A stretch of DNA of 64,000 nucleotides from Paenibacillus harenae (GCF_030812415.1 NZ_JAUSST010000006.1:558001-622000), one strand, 5' to 3'. Positions 33,954 to 43,479 are shown, numbered from the stretch's first letter. Numbers and translations are program-made. Notes: a model not told the origin generated them from the letters alone.

Positions 33954-35732
33954 ATGCTGAGGCTGCTGGGCAAAAGCGTTCGAGATTTTCGCGCCTCGTA
34001 CCCGAAACTGCTTCTTTTCGAATATTTATATATGCTGCTGACGAGCGCCGTCATCATTCCCGTTATTACGTTTATTTTCAACCGGGTACTGACGGTCATT
34101 GGCTCAGGCTCGCTGCTTAACGGCGAGGTGTATCGGCTGGGTCTCAGCTATGAAGGCGTGTTTGGACTGATCCTGATTGGCCTTGTCGCTTCCTTTGCGC
34201 TGTTCATTGAATTATGCGTGCTTATTATTATGGTACAGCAGCGGTATTTCGGCAGAGAGGTGACCATAATGGACGCGCTCTTCACGACCTTGCGCCAGAC
34301 GCCGCGCCTGCTCGGCTTCGGTGTCGTGCAATTGCTCGTATTCCTGCTTGTTCTGATTCCGTTCATCGACTCGCCGCTGTCCGCATCGTTCTACGCGCTG
34401 TTCAACGTGCCGATCTTCCTGCGCAGCAAGGTGATGTCCGCTTCGACGACGATGACGATCGTTTACATTCTCGTGTTGATCGCCGCACTGTATACGGTAC
34501 TGCGCTGGATATTCGTGCTGCACTTCACGATGCTGGAGGGCAAGACGATTACGGAGGCGATCCGCAGCAGTCTTGCATTGACGCGTGGGAGAAGGCTTCA
34601 GCTCTTCTTCTCGCTATTCCTGCTTAATGCAGCTATCTTCGGCTTCGGCTTCGTATCGATCCACACCCTTTCATTGCTGCCTTCATGGCTCGATATTAAT
34701 GTGCTTAAAGTATTTACCGCCCATTATTCGCTAACGCTGTCCACTATTCTGACGTATATGCTGACGTTGCTGCTCTTGCCGATCAATATGATCTTTCTGA
34801 CCCGGCTCTTCTATTATTTGGGGCGAAATAAAGGGGTGAAGCCGCTGAATCGCGTTCGCGTATACCGCAGCAGGCTGGGGAGGTTGGAGGAGCGAATCTC
34901 TGCTTATTTGAGGGACAAGGGGCGACGGAGGACTCGGCTGATTTATATAGCTATTGCCGCTGTATACTTAAGTCTGGCGTTGTTCCTGGGCTTCAAGGCA
35001 AATGATAATCTCGTCTATGCGAAGTGGAGCGTGCTCATCTCGGCCCATCGCGGGGATACGGATAACGCGCCGGAAAATTCACTCCCTTCGATCCTATCCG
35101 CGATTGAGAAAGGCATCCAATCGGTGGAGATCGACGTTCAGATGACGAAGGACGGAGTAGCGGTACTGAATCATGATTATAATTTGAGAAGGGTGTCCGG
35201 TGTAACGAAGCGCGTATCGGAACTCACCTACGTAGAGCTTAGCGATATCGTTATCGGGAGGGATGCGAACGGCGATCCCATTCCTATTCCGACGCTGAGC
35301 GAAGCACTCTCAGAGTCGCAAGGCCGAATCAAGCTGCTGCTCGATCTGAAGCCGTACGGTCCGAGCGGCGACCTGGTGCGGAGCGTCGTAGGTCTCGTGC
35401 AATATTTCGGTATGGAGGAGGATGTCTACATTCAGTCGTTCGACAGCCAGACGCTGCAGCAAATCCGGGCGATCGCGCCTGAGATTAAGATCGGACAAAT
35501 TCTTTATTTTGCGCTAGGCGATCTGTCTGCCCTTGATGTCGATTTCTATACGATCGAGAAAGTGATGCTGACGGAGCAACTCGTCGAGCGGGTCCATGCC
35601 GCAGGTCGCGAAATATGGGTATGGACGGTCAACAGCCAGCGCAATATGAAGGAAGTGCTGAAGTTTCAGATCGACGGCATCATAACCGATTATCCGGTTC
35701 GAGCCCAGTCGATGGTCGAACTTAATTTATGA
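33954..35732 (+). CDS. Membrane-anchored glycerophosphodiester phosphodiesterase
   Basis: 592 residues. The N-terminal ~330 residues are the membrane domain found in YhdW/YqiK-distinct large GDPD proteins, with about six to eight hydrophobic segments. After a last helix (LIYIAIAAVYLSLALFLGF) comes the GDPD barrel, from ISAHRGDTDNAPENSLPSI (about 361) to WTVNSQRNMKEVLKFQIDGI. The catalytic His-Arg and the metal-binding Glu/Asp in VEIDVQMTKDG and LNHDYNLRRV are all present. Hydrolyses glycerophosphodiesters to glycerol-3-phosphate and an alcohol, presumably outside the membrane. Ends at a bidirectional terminator. Confidence 0.9.
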   Translation: MLRLLGKSVRDFRASYPKLLLFEYLYMLLTSAVIIPVITFIFNRVLTVIGSGSLLNGEVYRLGLSYEGVFGLILIGLVASFALFIELCVLIIMVQQRYFGREVTIMDALFTTLRQTPRLLGFGVVQLLVFLLVLIPFIDSPLSASFYALFNVPIFLRSKVMSASTTMTIVYILVLIAALYTVLRWIFVLHFTMLEGKTITEAIRSSLALTRGRRLQLFFSLFLLNAAIFGFGFVSIHTLSLLPSWLDINVLKVFTAHYSLTLSTILTYMLTLLLLPINMIFLTRLFYYLGRNKGVKPLNRVRVYRSRLGRLEERISAYLRDKGRRRTRLIYIAIAAVYLSLALFLGFKANDNLVYAKWSVLISAHRGDTDNAPENSLPSILSAIEKGIQSVEIDVQMTKDGVAVLNHDYNLRRVSGVTKRVSELTYVELSDIVIGRDANGDPIPIPTLSEALSESQGRIKLLLDLKPYGPSGDLVRSVVGLVQYFGMEEDVYIQSFDSQTLQQIRAIAPEIKIGQILYFALGDLSALDVDFYTIEKVMLTEQLVERVHAAGREIWVWTVNSQRNMKEVLKFQIDGIITDYPVRAQSMVELNL

Positions 35733-35742
35733 TCCGCAGCGA

Positions 35743-35780
35743 AAGAACCGTAAATCTCCGCGCAGAGGTTTACGGTTCTT
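35743..35780. terminator. Bidirectional terminator between GDPD and MFS genes
   Basis: AAGAACCGTAAATCT / AGGTTTACGGTTCTT with one G-U pair; lies between convergent genes. Confidence 0.8.
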
Positions 35781-35790
35781 CTTTCATTTC

Positions 35791-36981
35791 TTAAGAGGCG
35801 GATGTCGACTCTTGGTTGATTTGCGTCGAACGTTTGCCCAGGACGCCGCCGAACAGGAACATCCCGAGCGAAAGGGCCAAGCAGATTGCCGAGAAGAGTC
35901 CAATCGTAGCATATCCGCCGAACTGGACATAGATCAGGCCCGCCAGCCATGCGCCAAGCGTGTTCGCGCCGTTCATGGTCGAGTTGGCCAAGCTGGAGAT
36001 CGTTCCCCGGATAGTGGCGTTCAGCGAAGTAAGTGCTCCCATGGCAATCGGGAAAACAACCCCAAGCGTCATGAAAATAATAAAATAGACCGTCGTTACA
36101 AAAGATAGCTTCGTCAGTTGGGGCATAACCGCATACAGTACGACGAGTAACGACATGCCCGCTGCCACGACGTTTGCATTGCCAAGATTGCGAGTTGCAT
36201 GAGAGCTTAGGAAGCTGCCCAGCAGGGAACCGAGCCCGAGGCACATCATGACGATGCCGATCTGCCCGATCGTAAGCTCGAAGCGGTCGGTCATCCACTT
36301 GCCGACGAAGGCGAATGCCGTGCCGCTCCCTAAATGAAGGAGCAGGTAAGCAAGGAAGCCGCTCCTTGCTTTGCCGCTTCGGATCAGAGGGACATAACGG
36401 CGAAGGATGGAAGAGCGGACGCTCGTGCCGGCATTTGGCTTCATGTCGGGCAACAGGAAGAACGCGGCCAGGGCCAGCAGCAGCGAGACGATTCCGATCG
36501 TCCAGAACGAAACGGACCAATGGCTAATCGCCAGCCAGCTGCCGATCGGCACGCCGAGCGCCTGAGCGGCAGCCAGTCCTGCGAAGGCAATGCCCATCGT
36601 TCTCGGTATGCTTGCCACAGGCATGACAGCCGGGATCGATGCCCACACTTGAGGAGCTGTGAAGGCTGCGCTAATGCCCGCAAGGAGGCGGAACAGGCAC
36701 ATCGTCCAGAAGCTGTCTGCAAAGCCGCACAGAATCGTCGAGATGGAGAATCCGACCAAGCCGCTCAGCAAAACGATTCGGCGATTCCACCCGTCGGATA
36801 GCGGCCCGGCGATCAAGGCGAATACGGCAGAGCCGAGCGTGTAAGCGCCGACCATCCATCCCGCGATTCCCGTCGAAACGCCGAATTCCGACTGCAGCGT
36901 CGGCAGCAAGGGCGAGACGAGGAACGTATCGGTGCCGATCAAGAACATAATGAGAAAAAACAAGACGGTATATTTACGCAT
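35791..36981 (-). CDS. MFS efflux transporter (DHA12-type)
   Basis: 396-residue major facilitator with twelve hydrophobic segments. Motif A is seen as AGPLSDGWNRRIVLL after TM2, and LVSPLLPTLQSEFGVSTGIAGWMVGAYTL at the N terminus is typical of drug:H+ antiporters. TTG at 36987 is in frame, but GGAG nine bases before the ATG at 36981 fits better. A WYL-type regulator is transcribed divergently 145 bases away and probably controls it. Substrate unknown. Confidence 0.88.
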   Translation of the reverse strand: MRKYTVLFFLIMFLIGTDTFLVSPLLPTLQSEFGVSTGIAGWMVGAYTLGSAVFALIAGPLSDGWNRRIVLLSGLVGFSISTILCGFADSFWTMCLFRLLAGISAAFTAPQVWASIPAVMPVASIPRTMGIAFAGLAAAQALGVPIGSWLAISHWSVSFWTIGIVSLLLALAAFFLLPDMKPNAGTSVRSSILRRYVPLIRSGKARSGFLAYLLLHLGSGTAFAFVGKWMTDRFELTIGQIGIVMMCLGLGSLLGSFLSSHATRNLGNANVVAAGMSLLVVLYAVMPQLTKLSFVTTVYFIIFMTLGVVFPIAMGALTSLNATIRGTISSLANSTMNGANTLGAWLAGLIYVQFGGYATIGLFSAICLALSLGMFLFGGVLGKRSTQINQESTSAS

Positions 36982-37126
36982 AGTCAATCACTCCTATCCT
37001 AATGGATTTGTATAGCTGGCGATTTCTATCGTAAAATATAATAGTGACAGATTATGTCGTAAACCTGGAGCATCGATAAAATATATTTGAAGGGAAGCGG
37101 TCCGGATTCCGAAATCCAAACGATTA

Positions 37127-38059
37127 ATGGAGCTCATGATGACCGTCAACCGGAAGCGGCGGTTCAAGGTTCAAGAACTTGCCGATGAATTCGGCGTTTC
37201 CACGCGTACCATCCTTAGGGACCTGCAGGAGTTAAGCGAGCTTGGGGTGCCTCTCTATTCGGAAGTAGGTCCGCATGGAGGCTACCAGGTCATAAGGGAG
37301 AGAGTGCTGCCTCCGATCGCTTTTACGGAAGAAGAGGCGGTGGCGATGTTTTTCGCGGTGCATGCCCTGCGCCACTACTCCTCATTGCCGTTCGAAACGG
37401 AGTCTGCCTCTGCGCTGAATAAGTTCTACCTCCATATGCCCGGTGACGTTCGGGACAGGATCGACGGCATGAAGGATCGGGTCGATTTCGTTACGCCGAC
37501 AAGAAGGAGCGAAGCCCCCTGCTTGTCCATACTGCTCGAAGCGGCCGTTCAGCAGAAGGTGCTTGCCATTCAATATGAGTCGAAGGAAGAGGGGGAGCGC
37601 AGCCGCCTAATCCAGCCGGTCTGCATCTATGCGAATACTGGCCTGTGGTATTGTACGGCCTACTGCTTTCTGCGCCGAGGATTCCGCGTATTCCGCTGCG
37701 ATCGGGTTAGCGAGGCGTCGTATGACGAGTCCGGCACCGAACCGCTCGATCTGGGTGCTGTTCGCCTAAGCAGGCGAGAGGAGGCTGTGCCGAGGAATCC
37801 GATTCGCCTTCGGGCAGAACTAAGCCGATCAGGCGTCCAGCGCTGCGAGGCGGAGCTGTGGCTTGCTTCTATGCTTGCGGTACGAGAAGACGGAAGCGGC
37901 TCGATCGATAAGGATGTGTCACGCGATGATATTCCCTTCTACGCGGAGTTCTTCATCGGTCTAGGGGATGGGGTCGTACTGGAGGAGCCTCGGGAGTTGC
38001 GCGAGGCGATTCGGAGACGGCTCTCCGAGCTGCAGGCCCGATATGCGGAACCCGGCTAA
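37127..38059 (+). CDS. HTH-WYL transcriptional regulator
   Basis: 310 residues: N-terminal winged helix-turn-helix (FKVQELADEFGVSTRTILRDL), then a WYL domain (about 140-220; AIQYESKEEGERSRLIQPVC, then WYCTAYCFLRRGFRVFRCDR). No ribosome site precedes the ATG at 37127. In the same frame the bases from 37106 read ATT CCG AAA TCC AAA CGA TTA before it, giving PKSKRL, which is what family members usually have just before MELMM; an ATT start at 37106, with AAGGGA upstream, is therefore possible. Divergent from the MFS gene. Confidence 0.85.
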   Translation: MELMMTVNRKRRFKVQELADEFGVSTRTILRDLQELSELGVPLYSEVGPHGGYQVIRERVLPPIAFTEEEAVAMFFAVHALRHYSSLPFETESASALNKFYLHMPGDVRDRIDGMKDRVDFVTPTRRSEAPCLSILLEAAVQQKVLAIQYESKEEGERSRLIQPVCIYANTGLWYCTAYCFLRRGFRVFRCDRVSEASYDESGTEPLDLGAVRLSRREEAVPRNPIRLRAELSRSGVQRCEAELWLASMLAVREDGSGSIDKDVSRDDIPFYAEFFIGLGDGVVLEEPRELREAIRRRLSELQARYAEPG

Positions 38060-38071
38060 TTCAAGAGAAGC

Positions 38072-38103
38072 AATAAGGGCAGTCCCGTGGGACTGCCCTT
38101 ATT
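38072..38103. terminator. Bidirectional terminator (WYL gene / GNAT gene)
   Basis: AATAAGGGCAGTCCC-gt-GGGACTGCCCTTATT, a near-perfect stem between convergent genes. Confidence 0.9.
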
Positions 38104-38117
38104 GTTCTATTGTCTGA

Positions 38118-38675
38118 TTAGATAAAGAAGGTCATCTGCTTAGGCAAGTCGGTTCGTATCATCCCATAAAAGACGAGATCCTCATATTGTCCCCATTTCA
38201 TAATATGCTGAGGGAAAGTGCCTTCATATTTCATGCCGACGTTAATCATTACTTTATAGGATGCGGGATTTTTGGTCATCGCGGCGGCATGGATGCGGTT
38301 CAACTCCAGCTCCTCGAATCCGAATTGAACCATTCTGCGTGCGGCCTCGGTTGCATAGCCTTGTCCCCAATAAGGTTTGCCGATCCAATATGCCAGCTCG
38401 GCTCGATTATGATGTCGTGCGATGCCGATGCTCATATTCCCGACCAACTCTTCGTCTTCTTTTCGAACAACTGCAAAAGCATACCGATCGCCATTCTCGG
38501 CGGCTTGACGAGCCGCCTCGATCCATTGATCCGCCGCACCATCGGGATAGGGATGAGGAATAGCGAGAGTCGTACTGGCAACCTCTTTGTCTCCAGCTAG
38601 CAGTTGCACTTTATTCGCATCGGATAATTCAAAGGGGCGAAGCAGCAAGCGATCCGTTTCGAGCTTTCGTATCAT
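38118..38675 (-). CDS. GNAT acetyltransferase (RimJ/RimL-like)
   Basis: 185 residues. ETDRLLLRPFELSDANKV is the standard opening of RimJ/RimL-type acetyltransferases; acetyl-CoA loop AYWIGKPYWGQGYATEAARR near residue 100, followed by LNRIHAAAMTKNPASYKVMINVGMKYEG. The frame extends to 38756, but GGAGG seven bases before the ATG at 38675 sets the start. Acceptor (protein N terminus or small amine) unknown. Confidence 0.9.
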   Translation of the reverse strand: MIRKLETDRLLLRPFELSDANKVQLLAGDKEVASTTLAIPHPYPDGAADQWIEAARQAAENGDRYAFAVVRKEDEELVGNMSIGIARHHNRAELAYWIGKPYWGQGYATEAARRMVQFGFEELELNRIHAAAMTKNPASYKVMINVGMKYEGTFPQHIMKWGQYEDLVFYGMIRTDLPKQMTFFI

Positions 38676-38799
38676 CGTTATTCCTCCGGTTAGATATTCG
38701 TCGGTTTGCCGAACGTATGTATTTGCAACTATATGAGACGTTCCTTTTCCTGTCAATCACGGTTTAGTCGTCGAACGGAAAGCGTCGGCTTTCGTGATT

Positions 38800-39717
38800 T
38801 TAAGCGTCTGACTTACGGCTTGCTGCCTGCTCATCATAGCTGGGCAGCAACGCAAGGAAAGCCTTCGATGCTGCCGAGAGCGGCACGCCGTGAAGCGTGG
38901 CTACGCCAATGCTGCGATCCGGTAATGGCGGGTTCAATGTTAGCTCGATGAGCTCGCCCTTATGCAGTCGCTCCTGAACGAATTCGCGAATAACGAAAGC
39001 AAGCCCGAAGCCGCGCAAAGCGAACTGGACGAGCAGGTCGATGCTGCCAAGCTCGAATTCGGGCATAAGCTTGATACCGCTCGAGGCGGCATATTCATCG
39101 ATGTATGCACGAGTGCTAGCGCCATTCTCCAGCATCAACAACGGATAGTGACGGATGTTATCCAGAGCAATGGGAGTCCTGGCTAAATGGGCGTATTTCT
39201 TGCTGCCGACGAGGCAGTCATGAACGAGCGCGGTTCTGAGATAGTGAATTTGTTTGTCGGAGGAGGGCGATCCTACAATACCGAAATCGATTTTTCCCTG
39301 CTTCAGCAGAGCAAGCGTCTCCGGCGTTGTCCGGTTCGTTACGTGAATGCGGATAGAAGGATGCTGCTCATGGAATTGTTCCAGGTAAGTCAACAAATAA
39401 TGATTGCAAAGCGTATCGCTTGCCCCGATATGGATCTCCCCGCTGTTCAGATTGTTCATCTCGGCGATGGCTTTTTCCCCGTTCGATATACTATGAAAAG
39501 CTTGCTCGATATACCGCAGCAGCACATCGCCCTCCGCTGTCAGCTTGACGCCCTTGGACGTCCGGAAGAACAAAGCGCCTCCCATTTTATCCTCTAACTG
39601 CTTGACGGTATGACTTACGGCCGGTTGCGTAATATGAAGCTGCTCCGCCGCTGCGGTTAAACTGCCCGACTTCGCAATCCAATAAAAGACGCGATACCAT
39701 TCGAGATTAATGTCCAA
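38800..39717 (-). CDS. LysR-family regulator, divergent from purA paralogue
   Basis: 305 residues. N-terminal helix-turn-helix (WYRVFYWIAKSGSLTAAAEQ, then LHITQPAVSHTVKQLEDK), followed by the periplasmic-binding-like effector domain. TTG at 39717 is preceded by GGAGG (39724-39728) with six-base spacing and gives the usual LDINLEWYRVF start; the longer frame to 39762 lacks a ribosome site. It is transcribed away from the purA-like gene across 108 bases, the classic arrangement for a LysR regulator and its target. Confidence 0.88.
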   Translation of the reverse strand: MDINLEWYRVFYWIAKSGSLTAAAEQLHITQPAVSHTVKQLEDKMGGALFFRTSKGVKLTAEGDVLLRYIEQAFHSISNGEKAIAEMNNLNSGEIHIGASDTLCNHYLLTYLEQFHEQHPSIRIHVTNRTTPETLALLKQGKIDFGIVGSPSSDKQIHYLRTALVHDCLVGSKKYAHLARTPIALDNIRHYPLLMLENGASTRAYIDEYAASSGIKLMPEFELGSIDLLVQFALRGFGLAFVIREFVQERLHKGELIELTLNPPLPDRSIGVATLHGVPLSAASKAFLALLPSYDEQAASRKSDA

Positions 39718-39825
39718 ACCATTACCTCCGTTTATATCTATGATTACTAATATTAATTTCATTTATATCAATCGTCTCATTATAATGGGGATCGTAACCA
39801 ACAACAAGCTTGGGAGGCCGATTCG

Positions 39826-41136
39826 ATGACTGTAACTGCAATTGTAGGTGCAAATTGGGGAGATGAAGGCAAGGGGAAGATGACGGATGTGCTGGCGGCA
39901 AAATCGAGCTTTGTCGTACGTTATCAAGGCGGGAGCAATGCCGGACATACGATTATTAACCATTACGGGAAGTTCGCTCTGCATATGCTGCCGTCTGGCG
40001 TATTTTACCCATCGGTTAACAACGTGATCGGTCCAGGAGTTGCGCTGGATATCGGTATGCTTGCACAAGAGTACCAATCACTTGTAGATCGAGGCGTGCC
40101 GAAGCCTAAGCTATACGTATCCGAGCGTGCCCAAGTCGTTTTGCCGGTACATCGGCTTTTTGATGAACTGGAGGAGGAGCGGCTTGGAGAGAAAGGGTTT
40201 GGTTCGACGAAACGAGGCATAGCGCCATTCTATGCCGATAAGTTTGCGAAGCTCGGCATTCAAGCAGCTGACTTGTTCGATACGGTCAGGCTTCGGGAAA
40301 GGCTCGAACAATTACTCGCCTCCAAAAACGTATTGCTTCAGCATCTTTATAAGAGACAGCCTATTGAAGTCGATTCCATCATGGAACAGTTGAAGACGGA
40401 AGCGGAATGGCTTCTTCCTTTTGTAGGCGATACGACGTCGATGCTTCAGGAGGCATGCCGGAAGGGAGAATCGATTCTTCTAGAAGGTCAGCTCGGTGCG
40501 CTTCGCGACCCGGACCACGGCATCTATCCGTATTCTACCTCGTCTTCGACGATCGCGGGTTATGGTCCAGTAGGCAGCGGCATTCCTGCGCGGGCGATTA
40601 CGGATGTTATTGGTGTCGTCAAAGCTTACTCAAGCTGCGCGGGTGCAGGTCCTTTCGTATCCGAGATCGAAGGGGAGGAGGCAAGCGAGCTTCGTCGGCG
40701 CGGGGGGGACGCCGGCGAATTCGGTGTAACGACAGGACGCCCAAGACGGATGGGTTGGTTCGATGCGGTCGCGACGCGCTACGGCTGCTTGCTCCAAGAC
40801 GCGACGGAAGCAACGTTAACGAATCTCGATGTGCTCGGCTATCTGGACGAGATTCCGGTATGTACGGCTTATGAGCTGGAGGACGGCACGGTAACGGACC
40901 AGTTCCCTGCTACGAACAAGCTGAATGGAGCGAAGCCCATCTTGCAGAAGTTGACAGGCTGGAAAAGTGATATCTCGCATGCGAGGAGCTTCGACGAGCT
41001 GCCGGAAGCGGCAAAGGCTTATATTCGTTTTGTCGAGGCTGGCATTGGGGTCAGCATTACGAATGTGTCGGTAGGGCCAAGACGCGAGCAGGTTATCCAG
41101 CTTAACAGGAATACGGGTTTGTCCGTATCCTCTTAA
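39826..41136 (+). CDS. purA: Adenylosuccinate synthetase paralogue
   Basis: 436 residues. Joins IMP and aspartate with GTP to form adenylosuccinate. Catalytic Asp and P-loop in ANWGDEGKGK (about residue 9-18), NAGHT with the catalytic His near 45, STKRGIAP, and TTGRPRRMGWFD near 300. All key motifs are present, so it should be active. The local gene set (LysR regulator, no purine genes) suggests an accessory copy rather than the housekeeping gene, but a single copy cannot be excluded from this window. Confidence 0.9.
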   Translation: MTVTAIVGANWGDEGKGKMTDVLAAKSSFVVRYQGGSNAGHTIINHYGKFALHMLPSGVFYPSVNNVIGPGVALDIGMLAQEYQSLVDRGVPKPKLYVSERAQVVLPVHRLFDELEEERLGEKGFGSTKRGIAPFYADKFAKLGIQAADLFDTVRLRERLEQLLASKNVLLQHLYKRQPIEVDSIMEQLKTEAEWLLPFVGDTTSMLQEACRKGESILLEGQLGALRDPDHGIYPYSTSSSTIAGYGPVGSGIPARAITDVIGVVKAYSSCAGAGPFVSEIEGEEASELRRRGGDAGEFGVTTGRPRRMGWFDAVATRYGCLLQDATEATLTNLDVLGYLDEIPVCTAYELEDGTVTDQFPATNKLNGAKPILQKLTGWKSDISHARSFDELPEAAKAYIRFVEAGIGVSITNVSVGPRREQVIQLNRNTGLSVSS

Positions 41137-41171
41137 CATAGAACAGGGTAGCGGCAACCCGCTGCTCTTAT

Positions 41172-41987
41172 TTAATTTGCCTTGTAATCAAGTCCAATAT
41201 AGTAGTGAGACAGCCGGGCGTTTGGTTTCCAGAGGAGCAGGTTGCCTTCGTAGGTCCACTTCAGCGGAATGGCGTCAGCCAGAATAGTGGCATGCTGTTT
41301 CTCCATATCGAGAAGCCAGCTTTGTCCGTCATCGACCTGAATGGCGTAATGGTTAGCTGATGCGGATTCCGTACGGGCTACCGGCAGTACACGAGGAAAT
41401 ACACTCCACTCCGGCTTCCGTGCCCATTGTTCTAGAAGCGTCTGAGCATGTTCCGGAAGCACCTCCTGCTCCCGGATTTCGATTTGATCCGTGTTCATAT
41501 CCACATACACTTTACTCCGGTAACTTTGCTCGCTGCGTCCTTAATAAGGAACGGCAATCGTATGACTGTCTATCCATGCCTTGGGATAGACAAATAAGAA
41601 GCCATCACTATGCAATACGTAAGCAGCCTTTTCCTTATTGCAGAGCACTTTTCCTTTATCGCTTAAAATAATCAAGTCAGCATCGGTAGTAATCGCTGCT
41701 TCCGATGCAATCAGAAGGGCGACTTTACGGTTGTCCGGTGAAACCGCTATGCCTTATACAGGCTTCTCCGCGGAATATATTGCAGTTGCCTGCCCAGTCT
41801 TCGTATTCGTTAGATAAAGAGTGCGGTTATCCTTGACCGCGAAGATGCGTTCATTAACAAGCCTGTCCGCATAGAGAACGTCAAAGCCGTAGTCATTAGA
41901 GAAAGCCGTATCCTGTTTGCTCCATTTTGGTTCTTCCAGAGCAAAGTGGCTTCCATCAAGAAGGAGGACGTCTACTTTCCGTGTTGT
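41172..41987 (-). pseudogene. Decayed gene with two in-frame TAA stops and no 5' end
   Basis: Reading the minus strand from 41987 gives one continuous protein-like frame, RKVDVLLLDGSHFALEEPKW onward, to the stop at 41172-41174, interrupted by TAA at 41756-41754 (after SAEKPV, before GIAVSPDNRK) and at 41543-41541 (after IAVPY, before GRSEQSY). Both could be CAA-to-TAA changes. The stretch GIAVSPDNRKVALLI looks like a beta-propeller repeat. The last 112 codons (start 41510) remain open. The 5' part is missing; the frame ends abruptly at a hairpin at 41988. Family not recognised with confidence. Confidence 0.7.
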
Positions 41988-42030
41988 AAAGGACCTCGAA
42001 ACCCAATGCTATGCGGGGAGAGGTCCTTTT
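41988..42030 (+). terminator. Orphan terminator hairpin at the pseudogene break
   Basis: AAAGGACCTC-gaaa-CCC ... GGG-ga-GAGGTCCTTTT. No plus-strand gene ends nearby (purA stops at 41136), so it was probably left behind by a deleted gene. Confidence 0.6.
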
Positions 42031-42169
42031 GTCAAAAGCAAAGTATTAAAATCCACTTCGTATTCAATATGCATATAAGCTAGCCTTTCACCAAATAATT
42101 ATATCGGATAATGGCGAATTTTGGAGAGAGATTTTTTGTATTCAACGTTCGCGACGTTTAAAAATCAAA

Positions 42170-42182
42170 ATTAGTATAGCAT
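42170..42182 (-). promoter_or_regulatory. Possible operator half-site upstream of the GntR gene
   Basis: On the minus strand ATGCTATACTAAT, resembling the operator ATGCTRATATACTAAY at 43610 and 43668 with three bases missing. Suggests autoregulation. The surrounding 42031-42254 is A+T-rich and gene-free. Confidence 0.35.
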
Positions 42183-42254
42183 GATATATCATTATGTGAT
42201 AAAACTAATATATGAGGAAAACCAGAGCAGGACAGGGAGTTTGGAGGTATAGGA

Positions 42255-43442
42255 ATGGCGAACGACGCATCATCGAAGCCGATGTACGAGAAAATTTTTG
42301 AAACGGTGAAAAACCAAATATTGAGCAAGGAATACGAAGTCGGCGAGCGGATACCGTCAGAGAAGGAGCTTGCCGACGAGTACAACGTCAGCCGAATTAC
42401 GAGCAAGAAGGCGCTTGAGCTGCTGGCCGGCGAGAAACTCATCGTCCGAATTCCCGGCCGCGGCTCGTTTGTATTGGATTCATCCGTTAAGACGGGTGCT
42501 TCCGATTCGGAACAAGCATCCCAGCTTCCAAGAAGCGCAGGACGTACCGGCCATTCGAACGATTGCACGACCATAGGGCTTGTCATTACAGACTTCGGCA
42601 ACAGCTATGGGACAGGTTTAATCTACGGGATGGAGCAAGCGTCCAGAGACAATGATTGTTTTCTGGTGCTTCGCCGTTCGTTCGGTGTGCCCGACAATGA
42701 AGAAATATCGATACAGAAGCTGCTTAAGATGGGCGTAGACGGATTGATCGTGTTCCCGGCGCAGGGCGAGTACTTCAACGAAGAGATTCTGAAGCTGGTC
42801 ATTGCCAAGTTTCCGCTCGTGCTTGTCGATCGCCACCTGAAGGGGGTAGCTGCGGCTTCAATCAGCACGGACAACGTGACCGCAGCCCGCGTGGCGACGG
42901 AGTATTTGTTCGCCCTCGGTCATAGGCATATCGCGTTCCTCTGTCCTCCGCCAACGGATACGTCGGCTGTGGAGGACCGGATCGAAGGCTTTATCCAGGC
43001 GCATGCCGAGAAAGGCATCATGGTGGACAAGGAGCTGTGGGTGACCGATCTGTTCTCTACGCTTCCCGATTCCTTTCGCAATGACGATAATGTGGAGCGG
43101 GACGTGAATAGGCTGATGGCGCATTTGAGGCAAAACCCTTCCATTACGGCTGTATTCGCGATTGAATATAACATCGCGCTGCTGGCCAAAGCCGCTATCG
43201 AGCGGCTAGGCATGCGCATCCCGCAACATATTTCCGTGATCTGCTTCGACAGTCCTCCTACCGACCTCGGCGGGGCATATGCGTTCACGCATATGCGGCA
43301 GAACGAAGAGGAGATGGGAAGGCTCGCAATCGAGCATGTCCTTAGGATCAAGGAGGGGCAGGCGGCCACCAATAACAGAGTAACCCTGGATGCCAAACTC
43401 GTTATCGGCCAATCGACGGGCGAGGCGCCGATTCGGACATAA
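42255..43442 (+). CDS. GntR-family regulator with LacI-type sugar-binding domain (AraR-like)
   Basis: 395 residues. N-terminal GntR winged helix (about 10-75; ILSKEYEVGERIPSEKELAD, then EYNVSRITSKKALELLAGE), then a periplasmic-binding-like sensor domain (about 100-390; GLVITDFGNSYGTGLIYGME, ISVICFDSPPTDLGGAYAFT). This AraR plan is that of a sugar-relieved repressor. It lies directly upstream of the alpha-mannan genes, and paired operator-like sites flank and overlap the GH125 promoter. The inducer is probably mannose or a manno-oligosaccharide (inferred). Confidence 0.9.
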   Translation: MANDASSKPMYEKIFETVKNQILSKEYEVGERIPSEKELADEYNVSRITSKKALELLAGEKLIVRIPGRGSFVLDSSVKTGASDSEQASQLPRSAGRTGHSNDCTTIGLVITDFGNSYGTGLIYGMEQASRDNDCFLVLRRSFGVPDNEEISIQKLLKMGVDGLIVFPAQGEYFNEEILKLVIAKFPLVLVDRHLKGVAAASISTDNVTAARVATEYLFALGHRHIAFLCPPPTDTSAVEDRIEGFIQAHAEKGIMVDKELWVTDLFSTLPDSFRNDDNVERDVNRLMAHLRQNPSITAVFAIEYNIALLAKAAIERLGMRIPQHISVICFDSPPTDLGGAYAFTHMRQNEEEMGRLAIEHVLRIKEGQAATNNRVTLDAKLVIGQSTGEAPIRT

Positions 43443-43479
43443 CAAGCCAATTCATAAGGAAGCTGTCTCAATGGTGCTG

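Noticed and set aside
35690..36520. 276-codon minus-strand frame
   Set aside because: Alternative frame of the MFS gene; the MFS frame has twelve membrane segments and a good ribosome site.
41541..41756. Recoding or stop-codon readthrough as explanation of the two in-frame TAA codons
   Set aside because: No other gene in the window uses TAA as sense, the gene has lost its 5' end, and decay is the simpler reading.
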